A DNA stretch of 64,000 nt from JBBECJ01 sp963763325 (GTDB taxonomy: Bacteria; Chloroflexota; Chloroflexia; Thermomicrobiales; CFX8), in the NCBI GenBank assembly GCA_963763325.1, contig CAVXOL010000007.1, positions 35,394-99,393 of the forward strand, given 5' to 3'. The notes beneath the pieces were generated by a model that searched no databases, was not told where the DNA came from, and worked only from the letters and a program-made list of their open reading frames with translations. Shown in pieces: positions 8,074 through 17,346 of this stretch; the stretch's first letter is position 1; every line of letters begins with the position of its first letter. The position numbers and the translations under genes were made by a program.

Positions 8074-8715
8074 ACATCAGGCAGTCTACCGCCATTCTCT
8101 TCACCTGATTGCGTTGTTCAGGCATCGACTTCCTGGACGACCGAGGCATCGTTACCCAAGTGAACGACGATGGACCAGAGCATCTTCATTCCCGTCCGCA
8201 AGTGCCCACCAAGGCTCGGCGACGGCCTCAATGGTCCAGACGACAGTAATCGCGCTCATACACAGGTGAAGTATTCTGTCCCACCCGAATAGCACCGTCC
8301 GAGACGCAGACTCAGGCTTCGCCCGGCGCGTGGGCTTAGGCGCGCATTGAGGTTCTAGCAAGTTTTGCCTATGCTGTGTTGGTTCGGGCGATCGCTGGAC
8401 ACAGCACGCGGAAGGTGGAATAGCCTACGACGGCTCCGCTTGTCAGACGCAACGCGTGGACGGCCATCGGGCGTCATCTCAACGGCTGCGCAGACCGCGA
8501 AGAATCAGGAGGCAGCCCTCGCATCAGGAGAGGACAACGAACGCTGACGCATGCCGGCCAGTGCGGCTTGGCGGGCTGCACATAGACGACATCCCATGAC
8601 TCACTTCCTCTCGGCGATGCGTCGTGCCGCCGTGGCACTGTCCAAATCACACACCCCCGGTCTCAAGCAGACAGGGCTGGACATTTTTTGAACAGCGGAG
8701 CACTTGAGACGCGTG
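8074..8715. other. 642-bp gap without a recognisable gene
   Basis: Only short, compositionally unconvincing frames occur here on either strand. None shows a family pattern, a good ribosome binding site or a sensible length. The region separates two minus-strand genes and presumably holds the promoter of the NTF2-like/LLM pair toward its left end and the 3' region of the following receiver gene toward its right end. Confidence 0.5.
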
Positions 8716-9144
8716 TCACGGCGTGCCAATCAGGCCATACACGATCCTGACAAGTTCCTCGATGTCGAGCGGTTTCACCAGGTGCGCCTGGCCACCATAG
8801 CGAGTGGGTTCGGACATAGCTGTGTCCAGCAACCTCACATCAGTTGAGGTGATCACAACTGGAATCCCGGCGGTCGAGGCGCTGTTCGTAAGTGCCTCGA
8901 GCAATTCCCAGCCGGCACGCAGTCCAACTTCAAGGTCCACCAGCACCAGGTCCGGTCGTAACGCCTCGATCATGTCCTGAGTGTTCGGGACGAAGTTCGT
9001 GGTGGTGACGTTGTAGCGCTCGTCTTGAAAGAGTTCACGTAACACATCAAGAAATGCGGGCGCACCGTTGACGCAGAAGACGTGCTTGCGCGCCATCTGA
9101 CGCTGTTCACCGGGCTCCATGGCTTCCATCGTCGCATTTGGCAT
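8716..9144 (-). CDS. Atypical stand-alone receiver (CheY-like) protein
   Basis: A protein of up to 142 residues (a start at MARKHVFCVNGAPAF, 9096, is also possible) with the receiver fold. The phospho-acceptor Asp is in DLVLVDLEVGLRAGWELLE and the invariant Lys in AHLVKPLDIEEL. The T/S switch position is in VVITSTDV. The N-terminal acidic pocket that normally reads V-D-D or E-D is replaced by CVNGAPAF, so the Mg2+-binding acidic pair is missing. Such receivers often work without canonical phosphorylation. There is no output domain and no kinase next to it. It is similar in size to the canonical receiver at 6107. Confidence 0.78.
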   Translation of the reverse strand: MPNATMEAMEPGEQRQMARKHVFCVNGAPAFLDVLRELFQDERYNVTTTNFVPNTQDMIEALRPDLVLVDLEVGLRAGWELLEALTNSASTAGIPVVITSTDVRLLDTAMSEPTRYGGQAHLVKPLDIEELVRIVYGLIGTP

Positions 9145-9518
9145 TCGTCAACCCGTCATACATGCGAATCGTGCCAGTGTCTCGAACTGTTCCCGTAACG
9201 TCGGCAGCCTAGGTTCAGCGTCGAGTTCACGCGCATCACCAATGTCACTCCGAGCCAGTCTACCGCCAATCGACGCCGGTCGCCGGATGCGCTGGAAGGC
9301 TCGCTGTCCGTGGTTCTGATGGCGTCTATGAAAAGGCACCTTAGCTCCAACAGTTCATGACGAGCGGGGTGATAAGCCAGCGATCGCAGGAGTCGTACTC
9401 GGATTGGCGATGGGGGGCTTGTTGTCCGGCTGTATAGGGTGCGCTACTTCTGACTGCTTGCCGGACCCGTCCTGACTCGCTCAATCGTCGTTGGTCGTTG
9501 GTTACCGAAGCGTCTTCC
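9145..9518. other. 374-bp gap without a recognisable gene
   Basis: Lies between the atypical receiver and the GNAT gene, both on the minus strand. Short frames exist but none resembles a known family. It should contain the receiver promoter and the 3' end of the GGDEF-EAL/GNAT transcript. I saw no clear hairpin with a T-run. Confidence 0.45.
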
Positions 9519-10091
9519 CTAGCCTGAGCCGTAACCCCACTCTCGCCGCAGGAGAGAGTACATCTTCAGATCGTCAAAACTACCCTTGTAGTAGACCTGC
9601 TCGCGGATCGTGCCTTCGTAGGTCATACCCGCCTTCTCCATGACCCGCGCGGATCCGATGTTTGCCGGAATGCAGCGTGCCTCGATCCGGTTGAGGCCAA
9701 GCTCTTCGAAGCCGTAGCGAATGGCTTCAACGACGGCTTCGGTCATCAGCCCCTGCCCCCACCAGGCGCGACCGAGCGCGTAGCCCAGTTCGGCCCGGCC
9801 ATGCTGCGGGGTGATCGCCATGCCGCAGGTGCCGATCAGTTGACCGGTCGCCTTCATCTCCAGCCCCCACGGGCCACCGAAGCCATCGTCGTACCAGCTC
9901 ATCACCCGGTTCAGGAACTCACGCGAGTCGGCGAGTGTCTGGTGCGCCTCCCAGGTCGTCTGGGCTGCAACCTGTGGGTCGGACGCGTAGGCGAACACGG
10001 CAGCGGCATCGCCAGGCACAAGCGGCCGCAGGATGAGGCGCGCTGTCTCCAGCCTGGGGATCTGGAAACGAAAATCTTCAGGCAACACCAT
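9519..10091 (-). CDS. RimJ/RimL-type GNAT N-acetyltransferase
   Basis: A 190-residue protein with the ribosomal-protein acetyltransferase pattern: IPRLETARLILRPLVPGDAA at the start, LIGTCGMAITPQHGRAELGY in the middle, AWWGQGLMTEAVVEAIRYGF as the acetyl-CoA loop (about 110-130), then LNRIEARCIPANIGSARVME and MTYEGTIREQVYYKG. RimJ/RimL enzymes acetylate protein N-termini, but the wider family also modifies small molecules, so the target is open. Its start overlaps the 3' end of the GGDEF-EAL gene by 14 bp, so the two are translated from one message. Confidence 0.85.
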   Translation of the reverse strand: MVLPEDFRFQIPRLETARLILRPLVPGDAAAVFAYASDPQVAAQTTWEAHQTLADSREFLNRVMSWYDDGFGGPWGLEMKATGQLIGTCGMAITPQHGRAELGYALGRAWWGQGLMTEAVVEAIRYGFEELGLNRIEARCIPANIGSARVMEKAGMTYEGTIREQVYYKGSFDDLKMYSLLRREWGYGSG

Positions 10092-13000
10092 CGTCGGCCA
10101 CCGATCGTTCGGGAACCGGAACTCGGATATCGCGGTTGAGGAAGCGTGTGCGCGAACTGCTCGTCATTGAGCCGTGTGCCGCGACGACTTCCGATTCCCG
10201 ATTCCCGATTCCCGCCAGAAACCCGGTTACCTCATCCGCCGGCAGCGGACGCGCGAAGTAGTAGCCCTGGCCGAGGTCGCAACCAAGCTCGAACAGTCGT
10301 GCGAGCTGGTCGGCGGTCTCGACGCCTTCGGCGACGACGCGCAGACCGAGGCCGTGTGCCAAACCAACGACACCCGAGACGATGATGCTGTCATCGGTCT
10401 CGGCGCCGAGGCCGTCGACGAACGAGCGGTCGATCTTCAGCGTCTCGACCGGGAAATGGCGCAGCGTCCCAAGCGACGAATAGCCAGTCCCGAAGTCATC
10501 GATCGCCAGTGTAACGCCAAGCTGTTCCAGCTCGCGAAGCACGGCACTCGTTCCCGCTTCATCGGCCATCATGATCGTCTCGGTGATCTCCAGATTCAGG
10601 CAGCGCGGCGGCAGGCCCGTCTCGCGCAGGACTCGAGCGACCTCGTCCGCCAGGCCCAGTTCCTTGAACTGCCGTCCGGAGAGGTTGACGCTGACGCTGA
10701 TGGCATGCGCCCTCGGCCAGCTGTCCTGCCAGGCGCGTAACTGGCGACACGCCTCATGTAGCGCCCAGGAGCCGACCGGCACGATCAGCCCCGTCTCTTC
10801 GGCAACTGGCACGAAGGCGTCGGGGGCTACCATGCCGCGCGATGGGTGGTCCCAGCGCAACAGCGCCTCGAAGCCGGAAAGCGAGCCGTCACAGAGATTG
10901 ACGACTGGCTGGTAATGCAGTGAAAGCTGGTTGCGTTCGAGCGCGCGTCGCAAATCGTGCTCGAGCTCCAGTCGTTCGCGAGCGATGGTGCCCATCTCCG
11001 GCTCGAAGATCTCGTAGCGCGCTCGGCCGTTGCGCTTGGCGGTGTACATCGCAACATCGGCGTCACGCAGCAGATTCTCGGCCAGATCGTTGCTCGATGT
11101 GCTGAGAGCAATACCGATGCTCGGCGTTACGAACATCTCGTGGCCATCAAGATAGATCGGTCGACGCAGCTCGTCGAGCAGCCGGGAGGCGACGCCGGCG
11201 GCGTCCTGACACGTCGCGAGGTGCTCAAGCAGGATGGCGAACTCATCACCGCCCAACCGGGCGGCGGTATCGCCTTCGCGCAAACAGGCGAGAATCCGCT
11301 CCCCGATCGCCACAAGCAACTGGTCACCGATGTCGTGGCCCAGGCTGTCGTTGACGATCTTGAAGTTGTCGAGATCGAGGAACAGGACCGCGACAACCTG
11401 ATCGACCCGCCGCGAACGTTTCAACGCATGCCGGGTTCGGTCGAGAAACAGATTCCGGTTTGGCAGGCCGGTCAGCGCGTCGTGGAATGCCTGATGCAGC
11501 AACTGCTGCTCTAGCTGCTTACGCTCTGATATGTCAACTGACACGCCGATCATCCCAATGACCGCCCCGGAATCGTTGATTACAGGCGAGTTCGTCACAT
11601 GGGCAGGAAAGTGGCGACCGTCGCTCCGTTGCTGGAGGAGCTCGCCCTCCCAAGTTTCTCCGACCGTCAGGCGCTGCATGATGTCGACCGCCTGGTCGCG
11701 TGTCACCGGTGGTGTGGTGACGTCCAGTAGATCATGTCCGAGCGTCTCGGCTTCCGTCAATCCATAGAGTAGTTCAGCAGCATGGTTCCAGTACGTAATG
11801 CGACGATTGGTATCGGTCGCGACGACTGCCTGACCGACGGCTTCGAGCAACTGTGCCTGGAGGCGAATCGCCTCCTCGGCCTGCTTCTGAGCGGTGATGT
11901 CGATCAGGTAGCCTTGCCAGTATTGAGGTGTGCCGTTGGCGTCACAGATTGCGACCGAGTAGTTGCGGACCCAGACCAGCCGCCCGTCGCTGGCAAACAC
12001 ACGGAACTCGATGTCGAATGGCTCGAATGTTCTGCCCGTCACCTCGTCGAGCGCGGTCACTCGCGCGTGGTCCTCGGGGTGGATGATCTGGTCCCAGAAT
12101 TCACCGCTCGTCCAGGCATCTGGTGGATAGCCGAGCATCTGCTCGATCTGTGGGCTCATGTAGAGCGGCGTCGAATCGAGGTCAATATCGGACGTAAAGA
12201 TGACGGCGGGGCTATGCTCAACCAGGGTCCGGTACTGGTCCTCGGCGGTGCGTAACTTTTGCTCGGCCCGTTTGCGTTCGGTGATGTCGATCAGGTAGCC
12301 CTGCCAGAAACGCGGCTCCCCATCGCTCCCGCGCAGCAACTCGGTCTGGTTGCGTACCCAGACGACGCGCCCATCAGCGGCAATATACCGGTACTCCAGA
12401 TCAAACGGTTCTCCGGTCTCGTCAGTGCGCGCATCCTCGGCCACAACTGCAGCCAGGTCGTCCGGGTGGAGGATCGACCGCCAGAAGTCGGCGCCCGCGT
12501 CCCAGCACTCGGCCGAGTATCCGAGCAGCCGTTCAATCTGCGGGCTCATATATAGATAGCGCCCGTCAAGGCCGATCGTGAACGTCGCGGCCGGAATATG
12601 CTCAACAAGCGTCCGGAACTTGTCCTCTGCCTCATGTAGCGCCAGCGCGACCTCTTTGCGCTGAGTAATATCGGTGATGATGCCTTGCCAGAAGCGAGGA
12701 ATCCCATCCTTGTCCCGGACGAGGCGTGCCTCGCTCTCGACCCAGACAATTCGGCCATCCGGACGCACTGCCCGGTACGCGCATCTGAACGGTTCGCCGG
12801 TCTCATTTGTGCGCGCGATCTCGGCAACCGTCGCCGCCCGGTCGTCCGGATGGACGATGTCCATCCACGGGTTTGAACGTCGATGCCACTCGTCCGGTGT
12901 GATACCGAATATCGCTTCTACCTGCGGGCTGATGTAGAGCGTCGTGCCGATGCCGTGAGCATTCGCGTCATCTAGAGCCTCAACAAAGATGATCGCGGGC

Positions 13001-14355
13001 AATTGCTCGATCAACTGACGGTGCTGTGCCTCGGCCTCGATCGCCAGTCGGTGAAGCCGGGCGTTGTCGACTGCCTGCGCGGCCCGGTCGGCGAGATTCT
13101 GAAGGAAATCCCGGTCAACGTCGGTGTATGCCTGGTCTGGGGCCATGCGCGACACAGCCAGCGTACCGATAATCTCGCCGCGAATCCGTAACGGCACGAT
13201 CAACATGCTATGGAGGTCATGCGCGCGAAAGAAGGACTCTTTCTCCGGCCTCCGGCGGCGTTCCTCGTCCGAATCGAAGGCCGGGATCAGCAACGCCTCT
13301 CCGGTCCGCATCACCAGACCAGGCAACCATTCATCGACCTCGTGCGGGCGTATTTGCGCGTGTTGCAGCGCCGTCCGGATGTCCGGATCGGGATGCCAGA
13401 CGGCCGCGGGGACAAGCATCAGTCCATCGTCGCTAACGAGCCGCAAGATACAGATATCGTCCAGCATCTCACTCACGCGCCGAGCGAGTGTCTCGAGGAT
13501 CGAGTCGAGGTCGAGCGCCGCAGCCGAGAAAGCGGCCGACATCTCGGCCAGCAACCGCAAGCGTTCCGCCTGCTCCAGCAGCCGCACTTCAGCCGCGATG
13601 CTCGCGGTGGCATCACGAACGGTCGAGAAGAAGCCGCCGATAGCTGGATCATCCAGCAGATTGGTGATGGTCGCTTCAAACCAGCGCCAGGTCTGGTCGG
13701 CATGCCTGAAGCGATAGCGGACCGTCACGGTCGCCCCGGGTTGTGTGGTGAGCGTGCTCAGCGTGTCGACGACACTCGATACGTCTTCAGGATGCACCCG
13801 GTCAATCGTTAGCGTCCCGATGACATCCTGCTGGCGAATGCCCGCGATTGACTCGATTGCTCGATTGATGTGTAGCACTCTGCCACTGGAGTCTGTGACC
13901 ATGATGATGTCGGTCGAGTGGTCATACATCGCGCGGAATCGTGCCTCGCTCGCTCGTTGGGCGCGCGAAGCATGCGATTGGCCGATCGCGTAGCGAGCCG
14001 CGCGAGCGAGAAGAGCCGGAGAAAGTCCGCGTCTGACCAGGTAGTCGACGGCACCGGCTTCCAGCGCGTCGTGGCCGGACGCACGCGTATCATCCGTCAA
14101 CAGGATCATCGGAACATCGGCACTGCTTGAGGTAACAGCCTCGATCAGGTCTAGCCCACGCCTGCCGCGAACCCATTCGCCAATCAGCGCGAGATCGACC
14201 GGGTCGGAGGTGAGGCGTGAAAGTCCATCGTCCCAGGACGACGCCCAGGTCAGGTCAAAGGTTGCCCCGTCGATCGCCGCCAGCAACTCACGGACGTGCA
14301 GGAACACGGCCTCATCGTCGCCGACCAGCAATACCCTGTTGACCCGCGTGTTCAT
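10078..14355 (-). CDS. Receiver-PAS-GAF-(PAS)4-GGDEF-EAL cyclic-di-GMP protein
   Basis: A protein of about 1,425 residues. Order: degenerate receiver (about 5-120), PAS 1 (about 140-260), GAF (about 275-430), PAS 2 (about 450), PAS 3 (about 584), PAS 4 (about 710), PAS 5 (about 838), GGDEF (about 960-1125, intact RLGGDEFAILL) and EAL (about 1140-1385, intact FEALLRW and DDFGTGYSS). Both catalytic signatures are complete, so it could make and degrade cyclic-di-GMP. In the receiver the phospho-acceptor position reads LALIGEW, with Gly where Asp belongs, so it is probably phosphorylation-independent. Four PAS domains end with DIT or DIS linker motifs (DITQRK, DITERK, DITAQK, DISERK). The Met at 14355 is preferred over 14370 because the receiver begins there. 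No membrane segment is seen; it is cytosolic. Confidence 0.9.
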   Translation of the reverse strand: MNTRVNRVLLVGDDEAVFLHVRELLAAIDGATFDLTWASSWDDGLSRLTSDPVDLALIGEWVRGRRGLDLIEAVTSSSADVPMILLTDDTRASGHDALEAGAVDYLVRRGLSPALLARAARYAIGQSHASRAQRASEARFRAMYDHSTDIIMVTDSSGRVLHINRAIESIAGIRQQDVIGTLTIDRVHPEDVSSVVDTLSTLTTQPGATVTVRYRFRHADQTWRWFEATITNLLDDPAIGGFFSTVRDATASIAAEVRLLEQAERLRLLAEMSAAFSAAALDLDSILETLARRVSEMLDDICILRLVSDDGLMLVPAAVWHPDPDIRTALQHAQIRPHEVDEWLPGLVMRTGEALLIPAFDSDEERRRRPEKESFFRAHDLHSMLIVPLRIRGEIIGTLAVSRMAPDQAYTDVDRDFLQNLADRAAQAVDNARLHRLAIEAEAQHRQLIEQLPAIIFVEALDDANAHGIGTTLYISPQVEAIFGITPDEWHRRSNPWMDIVHPDDRAATVAEIARTNETGEPFRCAYRAVRPDGRIVWVESEARLVRDKDGIPRFWQGIITDITQRKEVALALHEAEDKFRTLVEHIPAATFTIGLDGRYLYMSPQIERLLGYSAECWDAGADFWRSILHPDDLAAVVAEDARTDETGEPFDLEYRYIAADGRVVWVRNQTELLRGSDGEPRFWQGYLIDITERKRAEQKLRTAEDQYRTLVEHSPAVIFTSDIDLDSTPLYMSPQIEQMLGYPPDAWTSGEFWDQIIHPEDHARVTALDEVTGRTFEPFDIEFRVFASDGRLVWVRNYSVAICDANGTPQYWQGYLIDITAQKQAEEAIRLQAQLLEAVGQAVVATDTNRRITYWNHAAELLYGLTEAETLGHDLLDVTTPPVTRDQAVDIMQRLTVGETWEGELLQQRSDGRHFPAHVTNSPVINDSGAVIGMIGVSVDISERKQLEQQLLHQAFHDALTGLPNRNLFLDRTRHALKRSRRVDQVVAVLFLDLDNFKIVNDSLGHDIGDQLLVAIGERILACLREGDTAARLGGDEFAILLEHLATCQDAAGVASRLLDELRRPIYLDGHEMFVTPSIGIALSTSSNDLAENLLRDADVAMYTAKRNGRARYEIFEPEMGTIARERLELEHDLRRALERNQLSLHYQPVVNLCDGSLSGFEALLRWDHPSRGMVAPDAFVPVAEETGLIVPVGSWALHEACRQLRAWQDSWPRAHAISVSVNLSGRQFKELGLADEVARVLRETGLPPRCLNLEITETIMMADEAGTSAVLRELEQLGVTLAIDDFGTGYSSLGTLRHFPVETLKIDRSFVDGLGAETDDSIIVSGVVGLAHGLGLRVVAEGVETADQLARLFELGCDLGQGYYFARPLPADEVTGFLAGIGNRESEVVAAHGSMTSSSRTRFLNRDIRVPVPERSVADDGVA

Positions 14356-14370
14356 TGCGCTCCAGATCAC

Positions 14371-14556
14371 CGGCCGGCCACTGCCCGCTCGGTGTCGCTT
14401 TCTCGCAATAATGGTGTATCACGTTGCAGCGCAGTTCATGTATGACCAACAGTACCGGTTCCTGGTAGTCACTCGCACCCGTGAGGATTCCGAGATTGCA
14501 CTGCCTCGTATCCTTTCGGCTGGTGAACAGAACTTCCGTCGTAGAGGACGTGCAGG
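14371..14556. promoter_or_regulatory. Divergent promoter region of GGDEF-EAL and alpha/beta hydrolase genes
   Basis: A 186-bp spacer between divergently transcribed genes, so both promoters must lie here. I could not assign -10 or -35 boxes with confidence. No recognisable operator palindrome was seen. Confidence 0.35.
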
Positions 14557-15339
14557 ATGAGCTACATCGCGGTCAGGGACGGTCATATCAACTATCAGGT
14601 TGATGGCGACGGCCCATGGCTGACACTCCTGCACGGATTCTCACAGAGCCTGGATGTCTGGAATCCGCAGGTGATGCGACTGGCCCGCTCGTTCCGGCTA
14701 TTGCGAATCGATCTGCGTGGCCACGGCGGTTCGTCAATTCCGAATGCCGCGTACGGCCCAGTCGAATACGCCTCCGACGTGCTGGCGGTCCTCGACACGC
14801 TCGGCATCGGTGCGACACACCTCTGGGGAACGCACACCGGTGCCGGTGTCGGCATTCTGCTCACTGTCCAGCATCCGGAGCGCATCGCCATGCTTGCCCT
14901 CGATGGGGCAGTCGTCCCCGGCACGCCACAGCCCACCGTTGAGGAGTGGCAGATGCGAGCACGCGAGATTGCCCGGCGCGACGGAATACCCGTCGCAACG
15001 CGCTTCTGGTTCGAGCAATCACCATTCTTCTCCGGAATCGCACGGCCCGAAGAGCAACGAGCAATCGTCGAGACATTCAGTGGTGCGCCCTGGCTGTCGG
15101 ACGAACCGGCGCAGCCCGTTCCTGATGTCCGCGCGATGCTGTCGTCAATCCGCCACCACACCCTGATCGTGAACGGCGCCAACGATCTGCCCGAGTTCCT
15201 GGCGACCGCCGAGCTGCTCGAACGTGAGATGCCCAACGCCCGCCGCTACCTCATCCCTGGCGCCGGCCCATTTCCAGCCTGGGACGCCCCAGATGCCGTC
15301 ACACCACTCGTGGCACAGTTCTTTGAAGTAGTGGAATAG
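14557..15339 (+). CDS. Alpha/beta-hydrolase fold protein lacking the usual Ser and His
   Basis: A 260-residue alpha/beta hydrolase by fold: the HG oxyanion motif (LLHGFSQS, about 24-31), DLRGHGGSS (52-60), and the acid VNGANDLPE (Asp210). The nucleophile elbow reads LWGTHTGAG (residues 89-97), so the G-x-S-x-G serine is His93. At the catalytic-His position the usual GAGHFP reads GAGPFPAW (Pro238). A G-x-H-T-G elbow occurs in a known subset of this superfamily, but loss of the terminal His as well argues against standard ester hydrolysis. The start ATG at 14557 is preceded by GAGGACGTGCAGG. It is divergent from the GGDEF-EAL gene. Confidence 0.82.
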   Translation: MSYIAVRDGHINYQVDGDGPWLTLLHGFSQSLDVWNPQVMRLARSFRLLRIDLRGHGGSSIPNAAYGPVEYASDVLAVLDTLGIGATHLWGTHTGAGVGILLTVQHPERIAMLALDGAVVPGTPQPTVEEWQMRAREIARRDGIPVATRFWFEQSPFFSGIARPEEQRAIVETFSGAPWLSDEPAQPVPDVRAMLSSIRHHTLIVNGANDLPEFLATAELLEREMPNARRYLIPGAGPFPAWDAPDAVTPLVAQFFEVVE

Positions 15340-15420
15340 GGTGTTTGGAACGGCGGGAATCGGGTGCCGCATCACCACGAGACGTTCCACGATAACAATG
15401 CATCGAAAGGAATTCGCCAG

Positions 15421-17233
15421 GTGTCTGATACAGCCGGAACGCTGCCCCGTTGGGACATGAGCGTCGTCTATCCAGGACTGGATTCATCCGAGTTCAAGGC
15501 CGGGTTGGCGAGTACCATCGCGAGCATCGATGGGCTGGCCGAGTTGTTCGACAGACACGGCGTCGAGCGGTTCGATGCTACGGAGCTGGAAGAGTCAACG
15601 GTCAGGGCGGTCGAAGAGGTCATCGAGCGAATGAATGCCGTCCTGGAGGAATCATCCACACTCGGTGCTTACATCTCGTCGTTCATCGCAACCGACTCGC
15701 GTGATGACCGCGCCCAGGCTGTCATGAGCAGTTTCCAGCAGCAGGGCGCGCGCTTGCAGAAGCTCGGAACCCGCTTCACGGCCTGGGTGGGCTCGATGAA
15801 TGTCGACGAGCTGATCGAGCATTCAGAGATCGCCGCGGAGCATGCGTTCGCATTGCAGCAGGCCGAGCGCCGCGCCAAACACCTGATGTCTCCAGCCGAA
15901 GAAGATCTGGCCGCCGAGCTAAACCTTTCGGCTGGCGCCGCCTGGGCCAAGCTCTACAACACCCTGGCATCACAGATCAGCGTTCAGGTCGAGCAGGAGG
16001 GTGATGCGGTCGAGCTGCCGATGAGCCAGATCCGCAACCTCGCCAACGAGCGCGACCGAGACCTGCGCAGAAGCGGCTATGAGGCCGAACTGTCCGCCTG
16101 GCGGCAAAACGCTCTCCCACTGGCGGCCGCCATGAACGGCATCAAGGGCCAGGTCAATACGCTCGCGACCCGGCGCGGATGGGATGGCCCGCTTGACGAA
16201 GCCTGCTTCGACAACCACATCGACCGCGCCACGCTCGATGCGATGATGACGGCTGCCCGCGAGTCCTTCCCCGACTTCCGCCGCTACCTGCGTGCCAAAG
16301 CTCACGCGTTGGGTCTGGACGCCCTGACCTGGTACGACCTGTTCGCACCGATCGGCGACGATCCGAAAAACTGGGCATGGGACGAGGCGAGAACCTTCAT
16401 CGTTCACCACCTTTACGGCTACTCGGAGCGGATGGGCGCCTTCGCCGAACGGGCCTTCGCCGAACGATGGATTGACGCCGAGCCACGTCCCGGCAAGCGC
16501 GATGGCGCCTTCTGCATGCCGTTGCGGGGCGACGAGTCGCGCATCCTCGCCAACTTCAAGCCATCGTTCGCCGGTGTCACAACCCTCGCCCACGAACTCG
16601 GCCACGGCTACCACAACATCAACCGCTGCAAGGTCAGTGTCCTCCAGCGAGCGACACCGATGGCCCTGGCCGAGACAGCCAGCATCTTCTGCGAGACGAT
16701 CATCCGCGACGCGGGACTGGACGAAGCCGACGAGGTTGAGGCGCTGACGATTCTCGAAGCCTCGCTACAGGGGAGTTGCCAGGTCGTCGTCGATATCACC
16801 AGCCGCTTCCTGTTCGAGCAGGCCGTCTTCGAGCGACGCGACGCCCGCGAACTGTCGATCGACGAGTTGAACGAGATCATGCTCGACGCCCAGCGGCAGA
16901 CGTACGGCGACGGGCTGGACACGGATGTCCTCCACCCGTACATGTGGGCCGTCAAAGGTCACTACTACAGCACCGGACGCTCGTTTTATAACTTCCCCTA
17001 CATGTTCGGCCTGCTCTTCGCGCTCGGACTTTACGCCCAGTATCAGGCCGACCCGGAACCATTCCGCGCCTCGCTACGACGACCTGCTGATGTCGACCGG
17101 CCTGGCCGACGCCGCCACGCTCGCGAACCGCTACGGCATCGACATCCAGACGCCCGACTTCTGGCGCTCAAGCCTCGACATCATCCGTGGCGATATCGAT
17201 CGCTTCGAGGAGATCGTGACGCGTGATGTGTGA
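15421..17233 (+). CDS. pepF: M3-family oligoendopeptidase F-like metallopeptidase (C-terminal frameshift)
   Basis: A protein of about 600 residues of the PepF/M3B clade. The zinc site LAHELGHGYHNI (HExxH near residue 390) with the downstream Glu in ETASIFCETII is intact, and the N-terminal region (LPRWDMSVVYPGLDSSEF) is typical. It cleaves oligopeptides in the cytosol. The frame breaks near 17080-17090: after DPEPFRAS the family-like ending YDDLLMSTGLADAATLA, GIDIQTPDFW and SLDIIRGDIDRFEEI is in the +1 frame and stops at 17233. One inserted base restores it. The GTG at 15421 follows AAAGGAATTCGCCAG; an upstream GTG at 15364 is possible. The restored stop overlaps a GTG of the next frame. Confidence 0.85.
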
Positions 17234-17346
17234 CTCGATTGGCGCGCCAGCGGCACGGAGTTTGCGAGATTTTCGACGATTACCGTGCCAAACAGGAGCC
17301 AATCGTGGACCTCGTTGAGATCACTGCTGGGGATGGAAGCTCGTCC

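Noticed and set aside
8152..8361. 69-codon minus-strand frame in the 8.1-8.7 kb gap
   Set aside because: No ribosome binding site and no recognisable motif; length is within chance for GC-rich DNA.
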